In this document: positions 1 through 5,239 of the stretch, piece after piece | Layout: each line of letters starts with the position of its first letter | How positions within the stretch are numbered: position 1 is the stretch's first letter | NCBI GenBank assembly: GCA_017353855.1 | Contig: JAFMSA010000355.1 | Coordinates: forward strand, 1 to 5,239 | DNA: 5,239 bases | Source of the DNA: Alphaproteobacteria bacterium | GTDB taxonomy: Bacteria; Pseudomonadota; Alphaproteobacteria; ATCC43930; CGMCC-115725 | Direction: 5' to 3' | Notes under the pieces: model-generated | What the model saw: the letters and a program-made list of their open reading frames with translations, nothing else | What the model was told of the DNA's origin: nothing | Database searches by the model: none | Position numbers and translations under genes: made by a program

Positions 1-202
1 GGGTGAGGATCTCGACCATGTCACGCATCCGGGCCTGTGTCGCTGGCGACTGCGATCTGGCGGTCTTGGCAACCGCGTCTCGGGAGAGACCGAGCGCAGA
101 AGCGAGTTCTGCCCGCGTGATATGAAGGATACCGCTCAGCCGCTCGGCGGCGATAAGCCCGCTCTCCCCTACGGTCTCGTCGATGATACTGCCCTTGAGC
201 AC
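1..202 (-). CDS. MbcA/ParS/Xre-type antitoxin, N-terminal part (C-terminus beyond window edge)
   Basis: This minus-strand frame is open from the GTG at 202 to the left edge and gives 67 residues. Residues 27-49 form a helix-turn-helix (HITRAELASALGLSRDAVAK), followed by the stretch SPATQARMRDMVEIL (52-66). That pairing is typical of the Xre-like N-terminal domain of MbcA/ParS antitoxins, which bind their own operator and neutralise a RES-domain toxin that modifies NAD. The C-terminal toxin-binding domain, and any toxin gene, would lie left of the window. I chose the GTG at 202 because a GGGG stretch lies five bases upstream and residue 1 then falls where family members start. A TTG at 235 is in frame but lacks a ribosome binding site, and a stop near 340 closes the frame. 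The inverted repeat at 206-246 suggests autoregulation. The family call rests on sequence resemblance by eye. Confidence 0.75.
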   Translation of the reverse strand, partial: MLKGSIIDETVGESGLIAAERLSGILHITRAELASALGLSRDAVAKTARSQSPATQARMRDMVEILT

Positions 203-205
203 TGT

Positions 206-246
206 CGCCCCAATATTTGGCTCAGAATGGGACAAATATAGGGGCG
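206..246. promoter_or_regulatory. Inverted repeat upstream of the antitoxin gene, probable operator
   Basis: The left arm CGCCCCAATATTTG (206-219) and right arm CAAATATAGGGGCG (233-246) are reverse complements at 13 of 14 positions, separated by 13 bases. Arm centres are 27 bases apart. The left arm ends four bases from the antitoxin GTG at 202. On the minus strand TATATT (240-235) could be a -10 element, so both half-sites would flank the transcription start. This is the expected layout for repression by the antitoxin or a toxin-antitoxin complex. No good -35 element is seen at normal spacing (TTGCGG is 20 bases away). The repeat is directly visible; the operator role is inferred. Confidence 0.6.
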
Positions 247-394
247 CAGCGACGGGAGTGCCGCAAGAGGCCGGCGTGCCTCGCCGGATCAGCGCGCCGA
301 AGCACGTCCGGGGAACTGGGGAAGCCCGACAAACTATTCAAGAAACCCGGCCACGACCCGCTCCGGAACGGCTCGTAACATGCCTTTCGGCAAC

Positions 395-422
395 TTGTCA
401 TCGGTCGCGAGCGGCTGATGAT
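395..422 (+). promoter_or_regulatory. Candidate sigma-70-type promoter for the reductase-monooxygenase operon
   Basis: TTGTCA (395-400, five of six matches to the -35 consensus) is followed after 16 bases by GATGAT (417-422, four of six matches to the -10 consensus). Transcription would start near 428-430, inside the perfect palindrome CGGCCTAGGCCG, and would leave a leader of about 155 bases containing two more dyads. The match is weak, and alphaproteobacterial promoters often depart from this consensus. Confidence 0.22.
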
Positions 423-426
423 CCTA

Positions 427-438
427 CGGCCTAGGCCG
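427..438. repeat. 12-bp perfect palindrome CGGCCTAGGCCG
   Basis: The 12 bases equal their own reverse complement and have the rare tetramer CTAG at the centre. The palindrome sits where transcription would begin from the candidate promoter just upstream, which would suit an operator. A regulator cannot be named, and a GC-rich 12-mer palindrome can arise by chance. Confidence 0.45.
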
Positions 439-460
439 CCGACGCAGTGATGAATTATTC

Positions 461-474
461 GCATGAGTTCATGC
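461..474. repeat. Short dyad GCATGA-GT-TCATGC
   Basis: Two 6-base arms are perfect reverse complements around a 2-base centre. The dyad lies 35 bases centre-to-centre from the palindrome at 427-438 and from the hairpin at 487-518. It may be a regulator binding site; its role is unknown. Confidence 0.4.
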
Positions 475-486
475 CATCGAACCCAT

Positions 487-518
487 CTAGTCCTTCGCGG
501 CTTCAGCCGCTGGACTAG
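487..518. repeat. Two-tier hairpin in the leader of the reductase gene
   Basis: The outer arms CTAGTCC (487-493) and GGACTAG (512-518) are perfect reverse complements. Inside them, GCGGC (497-501) and GCCGC (506-510) form a second perfect stem closing a TTCA loop. A small asymmetric bulge (TTC opposite T) separates the two stems. There is no run of T on either side, so it is not a standard intrinsic terminator. It lies about 70 bases before the reductase start and could be a transcript structure that affects stability or translation, or a protein-binding dyad. The structure is visible; the function is not. Confidence 0.55.
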
Positions 519-586
519 GACACGGATCGCTCAAAATAAAGCTGCTGGGCGGTGCATTGATGCCGTTCGCGCACCGCGGTAACGCC

Positions 587-1294
587 ATGAAGCCTTACAT
601 CATCTGCCATATGGTGGCGAGCATCGACGGCCGGACATTGACAAGTCGCTGGCGTCCGGAAGACGCCGAGCGGCGACGCCAGTTTGAATCCCTGCATGAC
701 CGGTTGGGCGTCGATGCTTGGCTTATTGGGCGCGTCAGCGGTCAGGGATACGCCAAACGGGACGCGTACCCAACCCGCTACAACCAACATTACCCGAGAG
801 AGCACTGGTTCGCCCGGCGCGGTGCTGCCGCCTACGGGGTTGTGCTCGATCCGTGCGGCAAAATAATCTGGGGACGCGCCGATATCGGCGGCGATCCAAT
901 TGTGGCCGTCCTGACCGAGCAGGTCAGCGACGCCCATCTGGCGGGCCTCCGAGAGGATCTGGTTTCTTACCTTTTTGCCGGCAAACGCGAACTCGATTTA
1001 GCACTTATGCTCGATATCCTTAATCGGGAATTGGGCATTAAACGCCTTGAGGTAAATGGGGGCGGCATCACCAACGGCGCCTTTCTTCGCGCCGGGCTGG
1101 TCGATGAAATCAGCCTTGCCATCTTTCCTGCCATTGATGGGACGAAGGGCTCATCAAGCAGCTTCGATTCTGGCGAGGATGAAGTCGGCGTCTCGCTGCG
1201 ATCGGTAACGCTTGCAAGCAGCGAAGTGCTGGAATGCGGCGCGGTCTGGCTGCGCTACCGGGTGCAGAATGATAAGCTCGCAGAGCGTAAGTAG
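587..1294 (+). CDS. RibD C-terminal / dihydrofolate reductase family protein
   Basis: This encodes a 235-residue NAD(P)H-dependent reductase of the RibD C-terminal/DHFR fold, expected to be cytoplasmic. Family features are the opening MKPYIICHMVASIDGR (1-16), DAWLIGR (43-49), the glycine-rich cofactor-binding segment EVNGGGITNGAFL (155-167) and AGLVDEISL (169-177). The real substrate of these stand-alone reductases is usually unknown; many resemble the pyrimidine reductase of riboflavin synthesis without doing that job, and it is unlikely to be the housekeeping FolA. I chose the ATG at 587 because homologues begin at this MKPY; TTG at 557 and ATG at 560 would add ten or nine residues, and no start has a strong ribosome binding site. 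Its stop TAG overlaps the ribosome binding site of the next gene, so the two are probably co-transcribed. It uses more A/T-ending codons (ATA, TTA, AAA) than the genes after it, perhaps a separate origin. Confidence 0.85.
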   Translation: MKPYIICHMVASIDGRTLTSRWRPEDAERRRQFESLHDRLGVDAWLIGRVSGQGYAKRDAYPTRYNQHYPREHWFARRGAAAYGVVLDPCGKIIWGRADIGGDPIVAVLTEQVSDAHLAGLREDLVSYLFAGKRELDLALMLDILNRELGIKRLEVNGGGITNGAFLRAGLVDEISLAIFPAIDGTKGSSSSFDSGEDEVGVSLRSVTLASSEVLECGAVWLRYRVQNDKLAERK

Positions 1295-1297
1295 GAG
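1293..1297 (+). promoter_or_regulatory. Ribosome binding site AGGAG deciding the monooxygenase start
   Basis: AGGAG overlaps the TAG stop (1292-1294) of the reductase gene. It is eight bases from the ATG at 1306 but only two from the ATG at 1300, which favours 1306 as the start. The overlap suggests translational coupling of the two genes. Confidence 0.7.
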
Positions 1298-1305
1298 ATA
1301 TGGTC

Positions 1306-2946
1306 ATGGGTCGGGAAGCGGCGAAAACAGTGGGTGCCAAAGCCGCGCAAACCTCGAATTTCGATGCCATTGTTATTGGTGCCGGTGTCGCAGGGCTCTA
1401 CCAGCTTTACAAGCTGCGCGAGCTCGGGCTTCGCGTGCGGGCGTTCGAGGCCGGAAGTAATGTTGGCGGCACATGGTACTGGAACCGCTATCCGGGCGCG
1501 CGCTTCGATTCCGAAAGCTGGACCTACGGTTATTCCTTCTCCAAGGAGCTGCTCGACGAATGGGACTGGCAGGAGCATTTCGCCCCGCAGCCCGAGACCG
1601 AACGGTATCTGAACTTCGTCGCCGATAAGTTTGACCTGCGCCGCGATCTTCAGTTGAACAGCCGGGTCGCGTCGGCCCGTTTTAACGACAAAAGCCGCAG
1701 CTGGGAGATCGCGCTCGAGGATGGGCGCCGCTATTCGGGGCGGTTCCTCGTCACGGCGATTGGTATTCTCTCAGCGCCAACCATGCCGAACATCACCGGG
1801 ATCGATACGTTCAAGGGGATTTCCTGCCACACGCATGCGTGGCCCAAGGAAGGCGTTGATTTCACAGGCAAGCGAGTCGGCATCATCGGCACCGGCGCCA
1901 CCGCTGTGCAGACCATTCAGGAAATCGCCAAGACCGTCGGCCAGCTGACGGTCTTCCAGCGCACGCCGAACTGGTGCGCGCCGCTTCACAACGGCAAGAT
2001 CTCCAAGGAGGAGATGCGCGATATCCGCTCGCGCTATGACGAGATTTTCGCGCTCTGCCGCACCTCGCCCGGCTGCTACATCCACGCGCCGGACCCGCGC
2101 AAGACATTGGAAGTATCCCCCGAGGACCGGGAGGCATTCTGGGAAAAGCTTTACGATTCTCCCGGCTTCGGCGTCTGGATGGGGCAATTCAGCGACACGT
2201 TGACCGACCGCGAGGCCAACAAGCTCGCCTCGGAGTTCATCGCCAAAAAGATCCGCCAGCGCGTCAAGAACCCGGCCGTGGCCGAAAAGCTGATCCCGAA
2301 AAACCATGGTCTCGGCACCCGCCGCGTGCCGCTCGAAACCGGCTATTACGAGGTCTACAACCAGCCCAATGTCGAGCTGGTCGACATCAACGAGACGCCG
2401 ATCGAGCGCGTCACCGCCACCGGCATCGAGACCGGCGAGCGGGCGTATGAATTCGACATCATCATCTATGCGACCGGGTTCGACGCGATCACTGGCGCCT
2501 TCGACCGGATCGACATCACCGGCACGGACGGCCTTCGGCTGAAGGACGTGTGGCGGGACGGGCCGCAGACTTATCTCGGCGTCTTCATCGAGGGCTTTCC
2601 CAATCTGTTGATGGCGATGGGACCGCATGCCGGGCTTGGCAATTACACGCGCACCGCGGAATACAGCGTCGAATGGGTCACCGGTGTGATCCGCTTTGCG
2701 ATCGAGCGCGGCCTGACCCGGATCGAGGCCACCGCGGACGGCGTCGGCGAGTGGACCGATCATGTCCTGGCGCTCGGCGAGGGACAGCTGATGAACGAGA
2801 TCGGCTCGTGGATGACGGGCGTCAACCGCAATGTCGAGGGGAAGCAGCGGCCGCGGATCATGCGCTACAGCGGCGGACATCCCGCCTATCGCAAGCACTG
2901 CGACGCAATCGCCGCGGAGGGCTACCGCACACTCGCGCTGGCCTAG
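1306..2946 (+). CDS. Type I Baeyer-Villiger (flavin-containing) monooxygenase
   Basis: The 546-residue protein has the size and layout of cyclohexanone/phenylacetone monooxygenases, soluble enzymes that use FAD, NADPH and O2 to convert ketones to esters or lactones. An N-terminal FAD-binding motif IGAGVAG is at residues 24-30. The long fingerprint GGTWYWNRYPGARFD (54-68) and the classic fingerprint FKGISCHTHAWP (169-180) both match fully. The NADPH-side motif IGTGATA follows at 194-200, a catalytic-type arginine in GTRRVPLETGYYE lies around 338-340, and ATGFD is at 389-393. The aspartate at 68 is where the family's active-site Asp sits. The start at 1306 is set by AGGAG eight bases upstream; ATG 1300 would add two residues. 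It follows the reductase gene by 11 bases and precedes the amidohydrolase by 44, so an operon is likely. The class is secure; the substrate cannot be predicted. Confidence 0.93.
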   Translation: MGREAAKTVGAKAAQTSNFDAIVIGAGVAGLYQLYKLRELGLRVRAFEAGSNVGGTWYWNRYPGARFDSESWTYGYSFSKELLDEWDWQEHFAPQPETERYLNFVADKFDLRRDLQLNSRVASARFNDKSRSWEIALEDGRRYSGRFLVTAIGILSAPTMPNITGIDTFKGISCHTHAWPKEGVDFTGKRVGIIGTGATAVQTIQEIAKTVGQLTVFQRTPNWCAPLHNGKISKEEMRDIRSRYDEIFALCRTSPGCYIHAPDPRKTLEVSPEDREAFWEKLYDSPGFGVWMGQFSDTLTDREANKLASEFIAKKIRQRVKNPAVAEKLIPKNHGLGTRRVPLETGYYEVYNQPNVELVDINETPIERVTATGIETGERAYEFDIIIYATGFDAITGAFDRIDITGTDGLRLKDVWRDGPQTYLGVFIEGFPNLLMAMGPHAGLGNYTRTAEYSVEWVTGVIRFAIERGLTRIEATADGVGEWTDHVLALGEGQLMNEIGSWMTGVNRNVEGKQRPRIMRYSGGHPAYRKHCDAIAAEGYRTLALA

Positions 2947-2990
2947 CTTGCCCTGTCCAGTCGTTCCACCATTCGTTGTCGGAGGCTCCC

Positions 2991-4118
2991 ATGGCTCGCG
3001 CCTACAACGTTGTCGATGCCGACGGTCACATCCTCGAACCACTTGATCTGTGGGCCCGCTACATGGATCCGGCCTTTCGCGACCGCGCCCCGCGCATCGT
3101 CAAGGACAACGCAACCGGCAAGGAGCGGCTGATCATCGAGGAGCACACGAGCGACGCGCGGCTCAGCATCGGCCGGGTCGGCGCGGTAGGCGCGCGCCAG
3201 GGCCTGATCGAGCCCGACGCGATGGCCTACAAAGACGGTAAGCCCGGCGGTTTCGATCCGCACGCGCGCATCCCCGACATGGACGCCGACGGTATCGACG
3301 CCGCCTTTCTTTATCCCAGCATCGGCCTCTTCTCCGGCGCGATCCATGACCCGCCGCTCGCCGCCGCAGTGTGCCGCGCCTACAACCGCTGGCTCGCCGA
3401 TTACTGCAGCCCTTACCCTGATCGGCTGTTCGGCATCGCGATGCTGCCGATGCAGGACGTCGATCGCGCCGTCGCCGAGATGCGCTTCGCCCGCAAGGAG
3501 CTCGGCTTTCATGCCGTCTTCATCCGACCCAACCCCTATCATGACAATAAGACGATCAACCATCCGATGTACGAGCCTTTCTGGGCCGCCGCCGAGGAGC
3601 TCGATATGTCGGTTGCGTTTCACGAGGGCGCTTCGGCGGGCATGCCGCAGGTAGGTATGGACCGTTTCCCGACTCGAGGCGGGCAACACATCATCACGCA
3701 CACAATGGAGATGATGCTGGCGTGCCTCGCGATCATCTGGGGCGGCGTCTGCGAAAAGCACCCAAAGGTCCGCGTCGGCTTTATGGAATCAGGTGGCGGC
3801 TGGGTGGCGCCCTGGCTCGACCGCATGGATCGTCACTTCGACGACCAGGGCTTCAACGACTCGGGTTTGAAGACGCGCCCGAGCGAACTCTTCCAGCGCA
3901 ATTGCTGGATTTCCTTCGAGCCCGTTGAAGGGTCCTTGGGGGTGCTCGCCGATTATATTGGCCCCGACAAGATCATGTGGGCGACCGACTATCCGCACGC
4001 GGACGGCTTCTTCCCCGGTGCGCCCGACATGGTGCGTGAGCGAATCAAGAACACCTCGCCCGAGACTCAGCGCGGCGTGCTGGCGGGAGGTGCCTTGGCC
4101 TTTTACGGGGTGAACTGA
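2991..4118 (+). CDS. Amidohydrolase family 2 (ACMSD-like) metal-dependent hydrolase or decarboxylase
   Basis: This 375-residue protein belongs to the amidohydrolase-2 TIM-barrel group, which includes decarboxylases such as ACMSD and gamma-resorcylate decarboxylase as well as lactone hydrolases. The N-terminal metal-site motif DADGHILEP spans 9-17 (Asp9/Asp11, His13, Glu16). Further conserved points are FHEG at 210-213 (His211), THTMEMM at 236-242 (His237), FMESGGGW at 264-271, and ATDYPHADG at 331-339 with the metal-site Asp333. No signal peptide or membrane segment is visible, so it is probably cytoplasmic. The ATG at 2991 has GGAGG (2981-2985) five bases upstream; the frame runs open further back into the monooxygenase gene, but that part lacks a start signal. 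Lying just after the Baeyer-Villiger gene, it may act on an oxygenated product of that enzyme; this is inference. Hydrolysis and decarboxylation cannot be told apart here. Confidence 0.9.
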   Translation: MARAYNVVDADGHILEPLDLWARYMDPAFRDRAPRIVKDNATGKERLIIEEHTSDARLSIGRVGAVGARQGLIEPDAMAYKDGKPGGFDPHARIPDMDADGIDAAFLYPSIGLFSGAIHDPPLAAAVCRAYNRWLADYCSPYPDRLFGIAMLPMQDVDRAVAEMRFARKELGFHAVFIRPNPYHDNKTINHPMYEPFWAAAEELDMSVAFHEGASAGMPQVGMDRFPTRGGQHIITHTMEMMLACLAIIWGGVCEKHPKVRVGFMESGGGWVAPWLDRMDRHFDDQGFNDSGLKTRPSELFQRNCWISFEPVEGSLGVLADYIGPDKIMWATDYPHADGFFPGAPDMVRERIKNTSPETQRGVLAGGALAFYGVN

Positions 4119-4175
4119 TCGCTCGCTTATGCGGAATTTGAGTGGCTATCCGGCCGGTCATTGCTGACGGCCCAA

Positions 4176-4183
4176 AAGGAGAA
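4176..4183 (+). promoter_or_regulatory. Ribosome binding site AAGGAGAA selecting a TTG start
   Basis: AAGGAGAA is the strongest Shine-Dalgarno match in this part of the window. Its GGAG core ends eight bases before the TTG at 4190. This supports TTG 4190 over the in-frame GTG at 4142, which lacks such a site. The signal survives although the gene after it is broken. Confidence 0.65.
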
Positions 4184-4189
4184 CAGAAA

Positions 4190-5239
4190 TTGAGCGAAGT
4201 AGCCGTGCTGCTGGGCTGCGGCGATGTCGGCCCGATCCATGAGCCGATGGCGCCGTATAGCGAGCTGGTGCGGGGGACTCTCGCCGAGGCCGATATCCGC
4301 TTCGCCCAGGTCGAGCGAGTCTATTCCGAACGCGGGACACTGCAGCCGCATGGCGGAGGCCACGGGCGGCTGTCGCCACGCATGGCTTCGCTGATCACCG
4401 ATTGCGGTTTCAATATCGTCTCTCTCGCGGGCAATCACGCGGATAGACTGGGGAGCGGAGCCGCTGCTCGATACCGTCGAGCTATTGCGCGGCAAGGGCA
4501 TCCAGACCATCGGCGCCGGGCGCAACCTCACCGAGGCGCGGCAGCCTGCGGTCACCGAAGCCAAAGGGCTGCGCGTGGCGATGCTTGCCTATTGCTCGGT
4601 GCTACATGAGGGCTATGCGGCCGGCCCCGACACGCCGGGCGTGGCGCCGATGCGCGCGACGGCGCGCTTTTAGGCCGTCGACTATTAGCCTGGGGTGCCA
4701 CCGCGGGTCGTAACCACGCCGGACGAGCAGGATCTGGCCAATCTGATCAGCGATGTGCACGCGGCCAAGGAACGGCCCGACGCGGTCGTCCTGTCGTTGC
4801 GCTGGGGTGTGCATTTCGTGCCGCGGGTCATCGCCGATTACCAGCGCACCGTGGCGCAAGCCGCGTTTGATGACGGCGCCGATCTGATCCTCGGACACCA
4901 TGTGCATGTGCCCAAAGCCATCGAAGTCCTCGACGGCAAGACCTGCTTTTGCAGCCTCAGCAATTTCATCATGACCTCGGACCCCAACGTGCCCCAACGT
5001 GACCGGCGGGGCGGAAGAGTTCGAGCGCAATTACGGAGTGCCACTGGGTCCCGCTTATCCCCGCATGCCCTATGGCGTTGATGGCAAGCGCAGCCTCGTT
5101 GCCAAAGCCGTCATCTCCAAGGGGGACATCCGCACGTCATTCCTGCCGGCGCTCATCGACACGCAACTGCGGCCTGAAATCCTCCGCGCCAGCGATCCGC
5201 GTTTCGACGACGCAGTGCGCTTCATGGAATGGGCATCGG
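4190..5239 (+). pseudogene. CapA family (poly-gamma-glutamate synthesis type) metallophosphatase, disrupted; 3' end beyond window
   Basis: Joined across three frames, the segment reads as one CapA-like calcineurin-type metallophosphatase. Segment one (4190-4441) has the metal-site GCGDVGP (residues 9-15) and SLAGNHA (78-84). Segment two (about 4446-5001) continues DWGAEPLLDTVELL through VVLSLRWGVHF, GADLILGHHVHV and SLSNFIMTSDPNV. Segment three (5002-5239) continues TGGAEEFERNYGVP to the window edge. Lesions are an extra base at 4442-4445 (GCG-GATA-GAC where GCG-ATG-GAC would keep frame), TAG at 4671-4673, TAG at 4686-4688, and a 10-bp tandem duplication at 4982-5001. The usual HWG motif reads RWG (codon 4800). 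Unrepaired translation from TTG gives only 139 residues, 84 of them genuine. It follows the amidohydrolase by 71 bases with a good ribosome binding site, so it was probably the last gene of this operon. CapA homologues occur both in capsule loci and as lone metallophosphatases; the original role here is unknown. Confidence 0.88.
4982..5001 (+). repeat. Perfect 10-bp tandem duplication CCCCAACGTG inside the capA-like pseudogene
   Basis: Two identical copies of CCCCAACGTG lie head to tail (4982-4991 and 4992-5001). Deleting one copy restores the frame exactly, giving SDPNVTGGAEEFERNYG. Ten bases shift the frame by one, which explains why the reading continues in a new frame from 5002. It looks like a replication-slippage event. 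Confidence 0.92.

Larger units (their letters stand above)
203..586. other. Divergent intergenic region without a credible gene
   Basis: This 384-base stretch separates the minus-strand antitoxin gene from the plus-strand reductase gene. Short open frames on both strands here have no recognisable domain, no ribosome binding site and low-complexity GC-rich composition, so I call none of them. What it does hold is regulatory-looking: an inverted repeat at 206-246 next to the antitoxin start, a weak plus-strand promoter candidate at 395-422, and three dyads at 427-438, 461-474 and 487-518. It must carry the promoter for the plus-strand operon and probably that of the antitoxin. Confidence 0.6.

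Noticed and set aside
183..464. Short open frames on both strands of the intergenic region
   Set aside because: They have no ribosome binding site or recognisable motif, and they overlap each other and the inverted repeat.
487..518. Hairpin as an intrinsic terminator
   Set aside because: Neither side carries a T-tract, and no gene ends nearby on either strand.
2550..2990. Upstream extension of the amidohydrolase frame by 147 codons
   Set aside because: The extension lies inside the monooxygenase gene in another frame, is arginine-rich noise, and the GGAGG before ATG 2991 together with the motif DADGH at residue 9 fix the start.
1771..3042. 423-codon open frame on the minus strand opposite the monooxygenase gene
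   Set aside because: It is antisense to a gene with complete family fingerprints. Long antisense frames are common in GC-rich coding DNA, and its composition (rich in Arg, Asp, Gly, Ala) has no recognisable domain.
2943..3761. 272-codon open frame on the minus strand opposite the amidohydrolase gene
   Set aside because: This is a shadow of a clearly conserved amidohydrolase on the plus strand, with no ribosome binding site or domain of its own.
4142..4189. GTG at 4142 as the start of the capA-like gene
   Set aside because: It would put the strong AAGGAGAA site inside the coding region and add 16 residues with no family resemblance; TTG 4190 fits better.

Overview
This window reads as chromosomal or accessory DNA of a GC-rich alphaproteobacterium. 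A sphingomonad-like host is my best guess, from protein style and codon use; no rRNA or other marker gene is present to confirm it. It holds one partial gene on the minus strand at the left edge, a 384-base divergent intergenic region, and then a tight plus-strand row of four genes, the last of them broken and cut by the right edge.

Left part (1-586). The first ~200 bases carry, on the minus strand, the N-terminal helix-turn-helix part of an antitoxin of the MbcA/ParS/Xre type. A strong 14-bp inverted repeat (206-219 / 233-246) lies just upstream of its GTG start and looks like the operator of an autoregulated toxin-antitoxin operon. The toxin gene would be outside the window to the left. The rest of the intergenic region has no credible gene. 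It does hold three further dyads (427-438, 461-474, 487-518) whose centres are each exactly 35 bases apart.

Middle part (587-4118). Three intact genes follow in close order: a RibD C-terminal/dihydrofolate-reductase-fold NAD(P)H reductase, a type I Baeyer-Villiger flavin monooxygenase carrying both family fingerprints, and an amidohydrolase-2 (ACMSD-like) metal-dependent hydrolase or decarboxylase. The reductase stop codon overlaps the monooxygenase ribosome binding site, and 44 bases separate the monooxygenase from the amidohydrolase, so they probably form one operon. A plausible reading is a small catabolic module: the monooxygenase inserts oxygen beside a ketone to give an ester or lactone, and the amidohydrolase acts on a product. 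The substrate cannot be read from the sequence.

Right part (4190-5239). The fourth gene is a CapA-type (poly-gamma-glutamate synthesis family) metallophosphatase pseudogene. Reading through three frames recovers one continuous protein. The lesions are a one-base insertion near 4442, two in-frame TAG stops 15 bases apart (4671, 4686), and a perfect 10-bp tandem duplication (4982-5001) that shifts the frame. In addition, the family's usual HWG motif reads RWG. Two neighbouring genes end in TAG, so TAG is an ordinary stop here and recoding is an unlikely explanation. I see no convincing new biological system; the most notable signals are the stepwise decay of the capA-like gene and the regulatory dyads in the intergenic region.
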